From Mesorhizobium sp. Root554 (GTDB lineage Bacteria; Pseudomonadota; Alphaproteobacteria; Rhizobiales; Rhizobiaceae): DNA of 64,000 bases. The stretch spans positions 2,095,222 through 2,159,221 of the forward strand of contig NZ_LMGA01000001.1 in the NCBI RefSeq assembly GCF_001427025.1, written 5' to 3'. Position 1 is the first letter of the stretch. The number at the start of each line of letters is the position of its first letter. Of this stretch, positions 39,526 through 47,258 are shown in pieces. The position numbers were made by a program, and so were the translations under genes. The notes beneath the pieces are model-generated. The model searched no databases. It saw only the letters and a program-made list of their open reading frames with translations, and had not been told where the DNA came from.

Positions 39526-41040
39526 TCAGGAAGCCAGTCTGTCGAAACGCCCTGTATCCGGCTCGATTCCATATTCCTTGAGCTTCCTGTAGAGCGTCGA
39601 ACGGCCGATGCCAAGCCGTCGCGCCACTTCGCTCATCTGGCCATTGTAGTGTTCTATGGCGAGCTTGATCATCTCCAGCTCGACCGCCGCCAGGGAACGG
39701 ACGTTGCCGCGTTCGTCCAGCGCCCGCAGGGTTCCCCGTACGTCAAAGGGCTCCTGCCTTCGCCGGTCTGTCGTCCCTGGTTTGTCCAGGCCGAAAGCCT
39801 GATTCTGCTGCGGGTCGGGTGCGGCATCCGCCGCGCCGAGATCGACGATGCCTTCGACCTGCGCGCGGATCTGCGGGAACTCATTTTCGGTCAGTATATC
39901 GCCATCGCACAGGACAGACGCCCGGTAGACCGCGTTTTCCAGCTGACGGATGTTGCCGGGCCAGTCATAGGCCTGCAGCATGGCAAGCGCACCGGCCGAC
40001 ATGCCGCGCAGCCGGCGGCGCGGTTCCGCAGCCTCCAACTGGGCCATGAAGTGCTTGACCAGATGCGGTATATCGTCCCGCCGTTCCCGCAGCGGCGGCA
40101 CGTAGATCGGGTAAACATTCAGGCGGTAGAACAAATCCTCGCGGAACTTGCCGTCCTTCACCTGCTGAAGCAGATCGCGGTGGGTCGCCGAAATCAGGCG
40201 TATGTCCACCCGCACGGGAGCGCGCCCGCCGACGGGATCGACCTCGCCGTCCTGAACGGCGCGCAATAGCTTGACCTGGACGTCGAGCGGCAGGTCGCCG
40301 ATCTCGTCCAGGAAAAGCGTGCCGGTGTGGGCCTCGACGAACTTGCCCGCGTGCTTTTCCGTCGCGCCGGTGAACGAGCCTTTTTCGTGGCCGAACAGGA
40401 TGGATTCGACCAGATTGTCGGGGATCGCGCCACAATTCACCGTCACGAACGGTCTCGACCGGCGGTCGCCGCTGCCCTGGATGGACCGCGCAACGATCTC
40501 CTTGCCGACGCCGGATTCGCCTTCGATCAGAACCGGTATGTTGGATGCGGCTGCTTTCTGACCAAGCCGGATGACCTTCTCCATGGCCGGGCTGCCGGTG
40601 GTCAGATCCTTCAACGTCAACGTGCCGCCGCCGCGCGGCGCCGCGCGCCTGACCTCGTTGCCGATCGCCTCGGTCTTCAGCGCATTGGCAATGGCGGTCT
40701 GCAGCCGCTCCGGCGAAGCCGGTTTGACGACGAAATCGAAGGCGCCGTGGCGCATCGCCGACACCACTGTCTCGATGCCGCCTTGCGCGGTCTGGACGAT
40801 GACGGGAATGTCGATGCCGCGCTCGCGCATCGCCTTGAGCACCCCGATGCCATCGAGGCCCGGCATGGCCAGGTCGAGGATGATGACCGACACGTCTCCC
40901 GCCGCCGGACCGTCGATATGCCGAAGGCCGGCCTCGCCGCCATCGGCTACGATCGCGTCATAGCCGAATTTGGTTATCGCCAATTCGAGCAGCCGACGCT
41001 GCACCGGGTCGTCATCGACTATGAGTATGGAACCTGTCAT
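39526..41040 (-). CDS. NtrC-family sigma-54-dependent response regulator (orphan)
   Basis: 504 residues. Receiver domain at 1-120 with DDD at 9-11, phospho-acceptor Asp56 (VIILDLAMPG) and Lys near 107 (FVVKPASP). The AAA+ domain (about 140-375) has Walker A GESGVGKE, the sigma-54 contact loop GSFTGA (Ser in place of Ala), Walker B GTLFLDEIGDLPL and the R-finger region LRERRDDI. A Fis-type helix-turn-helix ends the protein (MSEVARRLGIGRSTLYRKLKEYG). No histidine kinase is beside it and no clear sigma-54 promoter appears in the neighbourhood, so partner and targets are unknown. Confidence 0.92.
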   Translation of the reverse strand: MTGSILIVDDDPVQRRLLELAITKFGYDAIVADGGEAGLRHIDGPAAGDVSVIILDLAMPGLDGIGVLKAMRERGIDIPVIVQTAQGGIETVVSAMRHGAFDFVVKPASPERLQTAIANALKTEAIGNEVRRAAPRGGGTLTLKDLTTGSPAMEKVIRLGQKAAASNIPVLIEGESGVGKEIVARSIQGSGDRRSRPFVTVNCGAIPDNLVESILFGHEKGSFTGATEKHAGKFVEAHTGTLFLDEIGDLPLDVQVKLLRAVQDGEVDPVGGRAPVRVDIRLISATHRDLLQQVKDGKFREDLFYRLNVYPIYVPPLRERRDDIPHLVKHFMAQLEAAEPRRRLRGMSAGALAMLQAYDWPGNIRQLENAVYRASVLCDGDILTENEFPQIRAQVEGIVDLGAADAAPDPQQNQAFGLDKPGTTDRRRQEPFDVRGTLRALDERGNVRSLAAVELEMIKLAIEHYNGQMSEVARRLGIGRSTLYRKLKEYGIEPDTGRFDRLAS

Positions 41041-41189
41041 GAGTGTTTCGAATTTGTTGCCGTGGAATGCCTGCCCTATGGATCATCTTGGCACAGGGTT
41101 CTAAATAAGCTTTCAAAAAAGCCGGTGAACGAAATCCTTAGGATTTGATCGGCATCAGGATCAGGCAAGCTTTTCCGGAAGGTGTTTGC

Positions 41190-43025
41190 ATGGACATGAA
41201 GTCTTCCCGGCTGTTCGCCGCGCCGGCCTCTTCGCAGAGCGCTGCCGATTTCGGAGATCCGCCGGAATGGAACCTCGCCGATCTCTATTCCGGAATGGAA
41301 GCGCCGGAATTGAAGCGCGATATGGAGAAGGCGGCGGCCGACACCTTGCGCTTCGAAGCCCGCTGGAAGGGCACGCTGGCCGTGGAAGCGGCGCGCGGCG
41401 CCGAAGGCCGGCTAGGCGACGCGCTGAAGGAATACGAAGCTCTGGAAGAGCTGATGGGCCGCATCGGCTCCTATGCGGGCCTGGTCTATGCCGAGGACAC
41501 GTCCGACCCCCAGCGCGCCAAGCTCTATGGCGACGTGCAGGAGAAGATGACCGACGCCAGCGCGCATCTGCTTTTCTTCGCGCTGGAACTGAACCTCGTC
41601 GACGATGCGCTGATCGAAAGCGCGCTCGCCGCCGATCCGGCCTTCGGCCACTACCGCCCCTGGGTGCTCGATCTGAGGATGGACAAGCCCTACCAGCTCG
41701 AGGACCGCATCGAGCAGCTTTTCCATGAAAAATCGATCACCGGGCGCGGCGCCTTCAACCGCCTGTTCGACGAGACGATGACCGACCTGCGTTTCGAGGT
41801 CGATGGCGAGAAGCTGGCCCTCGAGCCGACCTTGAACAAGCTGCAGGACGCCGACGGCGAGGTGCGCCGCGCGGCGGCCGAGGCCCTGGCCGCGACTTTC
41901 CGCAAGAATTTGCGGACTTTCACGCTGATCACCAACACCTTGTCCAAGGACAAGGAGATTTCCGATCGCTGGCGCGGCTTCCAGGACATCGCCGACTCCC
42001 GACATCTCGCCAACCGGGTCGAACGCAATGTCGTCGATGCGCTGGCCGCCGCCGTCCGTGAAGCCTATCCGCGCCTGTCACACCGCTACTATGCAATGAA
42101 GGCGCGCTGGCTAGGCATGGACGCCATGAACCACTGGGACCGCAACGCGCCGCTGCCCGAAACGCCGAAGGCGACGATTCCGTGGGACCAAGCGAAGGAC
42201 ACCGTTCTTTCCGCCTACAACCGCTTCTCGCCGGAGATGGCGGATATCGCACGCTCCTTCTTCGACCGCCGCTGGATCGATGCGCCGGTGCGTCCGGGCA
42301 AGTCGCCGGGCGCCTTCGCCCACCCGACCGTGCCGTCCGTCCATCCCTATGTGCTGCTGAACTATATGGGCAAGCCGCGCGACGTCATGACGCTCGCGCA
42401 CGAACTCGGCCACGGCGTCCACCAGGTGCTGGCCGGCGGCCAGGGCGCGCTGATGGCCTCGACGCCGCTCACCCTTGCCGAGACCGCCTCGGTGTTCGGC
42501 GAGATGCTGACCTTCCGCTCGCTGCTCGACAACACCAAGGACCGCCGCGAGCGCAAGGCCATGCTGGCGCAGAAGGTCGAGGACATGATCAACACGGTCG
42601 TGCGCCAGATCGCCTTCTACGAATTCGAGCGCCGGGTGCATTCGGAACGCCGCAACGGCGAACTGACCTCGGACAGGCTCGGCGAATTCTGGTTGCAGGT
42701 GCAGGCGGAAAGTCTAGGCCCGGCGATCAGGCTGCGCGACGGCTACGAGACCTTCTGGACCTACATCCCGCATTTCATCCACTCGCCCTTCTACGTCTAC
42801 GCTTACGCGTTTGGGGATTGCCTGGTGAACTCGCTCTACGCCGTCTACCAGAACGCCGAACGCGGCTTTCAGGAGAAATATTTCGACATGCTGCGCGCCG
42901 GCGGCACCAAGCATCATTCGGAACTGCTGAAGCCATTCGGGCTGGATGCCTCCGACCCCGCCTTCTGGCAGATCGGCCTCGGCGTCATCAGCGGGCTGAT
43001 CGACGAGCTGGAAGCGCTGGATTGA
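41190..43025 (+). CDS. pepF: Oligoendopeptidase F, M3 family
   Basis: 611 residues, the usual M3B length. The zinc site is LAHELGHGVHQVL (HExxH) at about 410, with the third Glu ligand in TLAETASVFGEM. N-terminal PepF helical domain about 100-200. The C-terminal EFWLQVQAESLG and YIPHFIHSPFYVYAYAFG blocks are typical. It is a cytoplasmic metallopeptidase that degrades short peptides. ATG 41190 fits the family; the frame is open to 41145. The palindromic repeat and pabB follow immediately. Confidence 0.92.
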   Translation: MDMKSSRLFAAPASSQSAADFGDPPEWNLADLYSGMEAPELKRDMEKAAADTLRFEARWKGTLAVEAARGAEGRLGDALKEYEALEELMGRIGSYAGLVYAEDTSDPQRAKLYGDVQEKMTDASAHLLFFALELNLVDDALIESALAADPAFGHYRPWVLDLRMDKPYQLEDRIEQLFHEKSITGRGAFNRLFDETMTDLRFEVDGEKLALEPTLNKLQDADGEVRRAAAEALAATFRKNLRTFTLITNTLSKDKEISDRWRGFQDIADSRHLANRVERNVVDALAAAVREAYPRLSHRYYAMKARWLGMDAMNHWDRNAPLPETPKATIPWDQAKDTVLSAYNRFSPEMADIARSFFDRRWIDAPVRPGKSPGAFAHPTVPSVHPYVLLNYMGKPRDVMTLAHELGHGVHQVLAGGQGALMASTPLTLAETASVFGEMLTFRSLLDNTKDRRERKAMLAQKVEDMINTVVRQIAFYEFERRVHSERRNGELTSDRLGEFWLQVQAESLGPAIRLRDGYETFWTYIPHFIHSPFYVYAYAFGDCLVNSLYAVYQNAERGFQEKYFDMLRAGGTKHHSELLKPFGLDASDPAFWQIGLGVISGLIDELEALD

Positions 43026-43032
43026 GGCGCCT

Positions 43033-43182
43033 TACCCTCCCCCTTGTGGGGAGGGTCGATCCGTTGTGCGGATCGGGGTGGGGGTACTAAGAACGTGGCA
43101 CCAACTTCTTCACCCCCACCCCGTCTCGTGGACGTTGCCGAGCAACGCCCACTCGCCGATCCTCCCCACAAGGGGGAGGGTA
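43033..43182. repeat. Palindromic intergenic repeat (RIME-like)
   Basis: A 150-bp element whose ends are a perfect 22-bp inverted repeat: 43033-43054 (TACCCTCCCCCTTGTG...) and 43161-43182. Inside are second, imperfect inverted segments (GGGTGGGGGT near 43076-43085 and ACCCCCACCCC near 43114). Such CTCCCC-TTGTGG-GGAGGG palindromes are dispersed in rhizobial and Brucella genomes. Here it lies between pepF and pabB and its right arm is translated in frame as PPHKGEGK, in the N-terminus of PabB. Confidence 0.85.
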
Positions 43183-44327
43183 AAACCGCCGCCGCCTCCT
43201 TCGCCCTCTTCCGCGACGATCTTGCCGGACGCGAGGTCCTGTTCGAACGGCCTTCCGAAATCATCGCGCCGGCGATTGCCGACGATTTCGAAACCGCGTT
43301 CGCGCATATCCAGGCAGCCCACGACGACGGCAAATGGCTGGCCGGCTTTTTCTCCTACGAGGCTGGGTATCTGCTCGAGCCGAAGCTTGCGCCGCTGTTG
43401 CCGCCCAAGCGCCGCGTGCCACTGTTTTGCCTCGGCGTGTTCGACGGGCCCTCGGAACACGCGCTGGCCGCGGCGCCGGCGCCGACCAACGGACCCATTT
43501 TCGATGCCCGCGCAGGATGGTCCTTCCAGGAATACGAGAAACGCTTCGACCGGCTGCATGGCCATATCCGCAAGGGCGATTGCTATCAGGGCAACCTCAC
43601 CTTCCCGGTCGATGCGCAATGGTCCGGCGATCCGCTCGCCGCCTTCAATGCGCTGACCGCGCGCCAGCCGGTGAAATACGGCGCGCTGATTTCACTTGGC
43701 GGCCCGACGATCCTGTCGCGCTCGCCGGAACTGTTTTTCAAAATCGATGCCCAAGGCTGGATCGAGACCCATCCGATGAAGGGCACCGCGCCACGCGGCG
43801 CTACGCCCGCCGAAGACCGGCGGCTCAAAACATTTCTGCGCAACGACGAGAAGAACCAGGCCGAAAACCGCATGATCGTCGACCTGCTGCGCAACGACAT
43901 TTCCCTCATCAGCGAGGTCGGAACGCTCGACGTGCCGGAGCTTTTCCGCATCGAGACCTATCCGACCGTCCACCAGATGGTGAGCACGGTGCGTGCGAAC
44001 CTTCTGCCCGGCCTGTCGATACGGCAGATTTTCGCGGCGCTCTTCCCCTGCGGCTCGATCACCGGCGCGCCGAAGATCCGCGCCATGGAAATCCTGCGCG
44101 AACTGGAGGACACTGCGCGCGGCGTCTATTGCGGCGCCATCGGCTGGATCGCTCCCAATGGCACGATGCGGTTCTCGGTGGCGATCCGAACGATCTCGCT
44201 CTTTGCAGACGGCGAGGCGGTCTACAATGTCGGCGGCGGCGTCGTGTTCGATTCCAGCGCGCGGGAGGAGTACGACGAGTGTCTGTTGAAAACACGCTTC
44301 GCGATGACGACACCGGCTTCGACCTGA
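43095..44327 (+). CDS. pabB: Aminodeoxychorismate synthase component I (PabB)
   Basis: About 410 residues from GTG 43095. Chorismate-binding domain: HIRKGDCYQGNLTFP, SRSPELFF, THPMKGTAPRG, LRNDEKNQAENRMIVDLLRND, ETYPTVHQMVSTV, FPCGSITGAPKIRAMEIL, and GVYCGAIGW. It converts chorismate and ammonia to ADC for p-aminobenzoate and folate. The start lies inside the RIME-like repeat: candidates are TTG 43044, GTG 43095 (GGGGG nine bases upstream) and GTG 43128. The conserved sequence begins only near SFALFRDDLAG, so about 30 N-terminal residues derive from repeat DNA. Overlaps pabC by 49 nt. Confidence 0.88.
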   Translation: MAPTSSPPPRLVDVAEQRPLADPPHKGEGKTAAASFALFRDDLAGREVLFERPSEIIAPAIADDFETAFAHIQAAHDDGKWLAGFFSYEAGYLLEPKLAPLLPPKRRVPLFCLGVFDGPSEHALAAAPAPTNGPIFDARAGWSFQEYEKRFDRLHGHIRKGDCYQGNLTFPVDAQWSGDPLAAFNALTARQPVKYGALISLGGPTILSRSPELFFKIDAQGWIETHPMKGTAPRGATPAEDRRLKTFLRNDEKNQAENRMIVDLLRNDISLISEVGTLDVPELFRIETYPTVHQMVSTVRANLLPGLSIRQIFAALFPCGSITGAPKIRAMEILRELEDTARGVYCGAIGWIAPNGTMRFSVAIRTISLFADGEAVYNVGGGVVFDSSAREEYDECLLKTRFAMTTPAST

Positions 44328-44938
44328 TCGAGACCCTGCGCTGGGAGCCCAGCGCGGGCTTTATCCGTCTCGAACGGCATCTGGCGCGTCTCTTTGGCTC
44401 GGCGGCGGAACTCGGATTCGCCTGTGCGCCGGAAGCAATCGGCCAGGCGTTGCAAAGCGCTGTCGGGCAATCCGGCGCGGCGCTGCGTGTGCGTCTCGTG
44501 CTTGCGCGGACCGGCGATGTCTCAGCCGCCGCACAGCCCTACGAGCCTCTTTCCCCCGGCAAGGTCTGGCGGCTGCGGCTTGCCCGCACGCGTCTCGATT
44601 CGAGCGATATCCTTTTGCGGCACAAGACGACGCGGCGGGCGATCTATGTCCATGCGCGCTCGGAATATCTGGCGCAGCAGGCGGACGAGGTGCTCCTCGC
44701 CAATGAACGCGGCGAGCTGTGCGAAGGGACGATCACCAACATCTTCGCCGATTTCGGCGATGGCATCCTGGCCACGCCGCGCCTCGATTGCGGCTTGCTG
44801 CCCGGCGTCCTGCGCGCTGAACTGCTCGATGTGCACAAGGCCGAAGAGACGGTTTTTTCCTTTGCCGATCTCCGCTCGGCCAAGTCGATTTTGGTCGGCA
44901 ATTCGCTGCGCGGACTGATCCCGGCCACATTGGACTGA
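44279..44938 (+). CDS. pabC: Class IV aminotransferase, probable aminodeoxychorismate lyase
   Basis: 219 residues, fold IV. Markers: FIRLERHLARLFGSAAELGF, the likely PLP Lys in RHKTTRRAIYVHARSEY, DEVLLANERGELCEGTITNIF and LDCGLLPGVLRAELL. It would split ADC to p-aminobenzoate and pyruvate, completing the pathway started by PabB. GTG 44279 is preceded by GGGAGGAG and lies within the pabB end, so translation of the two is coupled. Branched-chain aminotransferase is a less likely alternative. Confidence 0.83.
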   Translation: MSVENTLRDDDTGFDLIETLRWEPSAGFIRLERHLARLFGSAAELGFACAPEAIGQALQSAVGQSGAALRVRLVLARTGDVSAAAQPYEPLSPGKVWRLRLARTRLDSSDILLRHKTTRRAIYVHARSEYLAQQADEVLLANERGELCEGTITNIFADFGDGILATPRLDCGLLPGVLRAELLDVHKAEETVFSFADLRSAKSILVGNSLRGLIPATLD

Positions 44939-44979
44939 CCCCGGCGCCATTCGCAAAAATCCGGCTCCTGCCGCACGGT

Positions 44980-45004
44980 AACCGCCGGCCCGATTGGCGG
45001 TTTG
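44980..45004 (+). terminator. Weak terminator after pabC
   Basis: AACCGCC/GGCGGTT stem of 7 bp with a 9-nt loop and three T; marginal. Confidence 0.35.
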
Positions 45005-45098
45005 TGCTGGTTTGTGACAATGATCTATGGTTTAGCGCCCTGACTGATGCCCTGAAAAGTCGTAGATTTTGAAACAATTTCGAGGAGTTGGCTAAAAA

Positions 45099-46544
45099 AT
45101 GGCGAATGAATCCTGGCCCGTCCATGGAGAAATCACCGGTCCCGTCGTGATGATCGGTTTCGGTTCGATAGGCCGCGGCACGCTGCCGCTCATCGAGCGC
45201 CATTTCAAGTTCGACAAGTCGCGCATGACCGTCATCGATCCTCGCGACATCGACCGCAAATTGCTCGATGACCGCGGCATCACCTTCATGCAGGAAGCGG
45301 TGACCAGGAAGAACTACAAGAAGCTGCTGACCCCGCTTCTCACCGAAGGCGGCGGCCAGGGCTTCTGCGTCAATCTTTCGGTCGACACCTCGTCGCTGGA
45401 ACTGATGAAGCTCTGCCGCAAGCTTGGCGTGCTCTACATCGATACGGTGATCGAGCCGTGGCTCGGTTTCTATTTCGACGACAAGGCCGACAACGCCTCG
45501 CGCACCAACTATGCGTTGCGCCAGACCGTTCGCGAAGAGGTCGAAAAGAACCCGGGCGGCACGACCGCGCTTTCGTGCTGCGGCGCCAATCCGGGCATGG
45601 TTTCGTGGTTCGTCAAGCAGGCGCTGGTCAATCTCGCCACCGATCTCGGCCTGGAGTTCTCCGAACCCGCGACCGGCGACCGCGAAGGCTGGGCCAGGCT
45701 CATGCAGCAGGCCGGCGTCAAGGGCATCCACATCGCCGAGCGCGATACCCAGCGCGCCAAGAAGCCGAAACCGATGAACGTGTTCTGGAACACCTGGTCG
45801 GTGGAAGGCTTCATTTCCGAGGGCCTGCAGCCGGCGGAGCTCGGCTGGGGCACCCACGAGGACTGGATGCCCAAGAACGCCAGGCAGTACAAGCATGGTC
45901 CGCAGTCCGCCATCTATCTCGAGCAGCCCGGCGCCAACACCCGCGTCCGCACCTGGTGCCCGACGCCGGGGCCGCAATACGGCTTCCTCGTCACCCACAA
46001 CGAGGCGATCTCCGTCGCCGATTTCTTCACGGTGCGCGGCAAGAAGGGCAAGGTCCACTACCGCCCGACCTGTCACTATGCCTACCACCCCTGCAACGAT
46101 GCCCTGCTCTCGCTCGACGAGATGTTCGGCGCAGCCGGCAAGGCGCAGCCGGTGCAGCACGTTCTCGACGAGAACGAGCTGGTCGACGGCGTCGACGAGC
46201 TCGGCGTGCTGCTCTACGGCCACGCCAGGAACGCCTACTGGTTCGGCTCGCAGCTTTCATTGCAGGAAGCCCGCAAGCTTGCTCCCTACCAGAACGCCAC
46301 CGGCATGCAGGTCACGTCGGCGGTTCTCGCCGGCATGGTCTGGGCGCTCGAAAACCCGGAGGCCGGCATCGTCGAGGCCGACGAGATGGACTACCGGCGC
46401 TGCCTCGAAATCCAGATGCCGTATCTGGGGCCGGTCAAGGGCTACTACACCGACTGGACGCCTCTCGAGGGACGGCCCGGGCTTTTCCACGAGGACATCG
46501 ACAAGAAAGACCCGTGGCAGTTCCGCAACATCCTGGTCAGATAG
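45099..46544 (+). CDS. hss: Homospermidine synthase
   Basis: 481 residues. NAD-binding N-terminal fold with VVMIGFGSIGRGTLPLI, then VIDPRDIDRKLLDDRGI; middle NPGMVSWFVKQAL and TWSVEGFISEGLQPAELGWGTHE; C-terminal QVTSAVLAGMVWALENPEAG, typical of bacterial Hss (saccharopine-dehydrogenase-like). It joins two putrescines, or putrescine and spermidine, to sym-homospermidine, the main triamine in many rhizobia. ATG 45099 follows GAGGAG at some distance. Ornithine decarboxylase at 25453 supplies putrescine. Confidence 0.95.
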   Translation: MANESWPVHGEITGPVVMIGFGSIGRGTLPLIERHFKFDKSRMTVIDPRDIDRKLLDDRGITFMQEAVTRKNYKKLLTPLLTEGGGQGFCVNLSVDTSSLELMKLCRKLGVLYIDTVIEPWLGFYFDDKADNASRTNYALRQTVREEVEKNPGGTTALSCCGANPGMVSWFVKQALVNLATDLGLEFSEPATGDREGWARLMQQAGVKGIHIAERDTQRAKKPKPMNVFWNTWSVEGFISEGLQPAELGWGTHEDWMPKNARQYKHGPQSAIYLEQPGANTRVRTWCPTPGPQYGFLVTHNEAISVADFFTVRGKKGKVHYRPTCHYAYHPCNDALLSLDEMFGAAGKAQPVQHVLDENELVDGVDELGVLLYGHARNAYWFGSQLSLQEARKLAPYQNATGMQVTSAVLAGMVWALENPEAGIVEADEMDYRRCLEIQMPYLGPVKGYYTDWTPLEGRPGLFHEDIDKKDPWQFRNILVR

Positions 46545-46573
46545 CGCCAGCCCCCCTCCCTTTCGACGCCTTG

Positions 46574-46598
46574 CAATCGCCCGGAAATCGGGCGATTG
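46574..46598 (+). other. Perfect hairpin between hss and the lipoprotein gene
   Basis: CAATCGCCCG and its complement (10 bp each, 5-nt GAAAT loop). A T-run does not follow, so it is not a normal terminator. It may mark an RNA processing or attenuation point, 32 nt before the lipoprotein start. Confidence 0.5.
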
Positions 46599-46630
46599 AA
46601 ATGGAGCGGATCGAGGAGAGGACTTCATTG

Positions 46631-47011
46631 ATGAACACAGCGCGCAAAATGCTTCCGGCTGGTTGCGCAGCCGCCTTGGCGGTCATGCTTGCCGCCTGCA
46701 CCACCAGCGGACCGCCCGAGCCGTCAATGGGCCAGCAGGCGCCGAGCGGCGTCGAAGGCTCATGGATCGACGCCAAGGGCACCGGCCTGTCGACACTGGC
46801 GGGCGGACGCTTCCAGACCGTTGCCACCGACACAGGCCAGAAACTGTCCGACGGCAGCTATACGATGACGGGCGCAGCCTCCGTTGAAATCAACGGCACA
46901 TCGCTGATCCGCCAGTCGGGCATCAGCTTCAACTGTCTGCTTGTTTCGATCAACCAGATGAACTGCACCAGCGCCTCCGGCCAGAATTTCGTTCTGACGC
47001 GGCGCGTCTGA
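46631..47011 (+). CDS. omp10: Omp10-like outer-membrane lipoprotein
   Basis: 126 residues. Lipoprotein signal with lipobox LAAC (VMLAACTTS). The mature part reads GVEGSWIDAKGTGLSTLAGGRF, then TDTGQKLSDGSYTM, SFNCLLVSINQMNCTSASGQNF and LTRRV, which I recognise as the layout of Brucella Omp10 (GSW, two Cys, TRR end). Role unknown beyond outer-membrane surface location; related to the beta-barrel AprI/Inh fold. Follows hss by 86 nt with a hairpin between. Confidence 0.82.
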   Translation: MNTARKMLPAGCAAALAVMLAACTTSGPPEPSMGQQAPSGVEGSWIDAKGTGLSTLAGGRFQTVATDTGQKLSDGSYTMTGAASVEINGTSLIRQSGISFNCLLVSINQMNCTSASGQNFVLTRRV

Positions 47012-47031
47012 GACCACGGGCATTTCAATCC

Positions 47032-47060
47032 AGGGCAGCGGCTCGCCGCTGCCCTTTTGT
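47032..47060 (+). terminator. Terminator after the Omp10-like gene
   Basis: A perfect 10-bp stem AGGGCAGCGG (47032-47041) with a CTCG loop, then TTTTGTTT. Confidence 0.88.
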
Positions 47061-47258
47061 TTGCGTCAACCGCCTGCATCTATCCGTAAAGGCATTTGCG
47101 CCAGGCGCCGGATGCCTGCCCCGACTTCGCCGGCAAACCGAGCCGCGATTCCGCTTGCATCCATAAAACCGGGGTGTGAACATGGCTGCCAGGGAAGCCG
47201 TTACACGCCAGTCAAACAAGGCGGTTAAACGCCTGAAGCGATCCATCGGGAGAATGCA

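Noticed and set aside
41165..41172. GCAAGCTT before pepF as another copy of the flagellar element
   Set aside because: No TTCrC block before it and no CTAG at the right distance, so it is treated as a chance match.
43095..43110. TGGCACCAACTTC as a sigma-54 promoter before pabB
   Set aside because: The -12 TTGC is missing and the sequence belongs to the dispersed repeat.
43033..43182. Insertion sequence or CRISPR repeat
   Set aside because: It is one palindromic unit without transposase, target-site duplication or regularly spaced copies.
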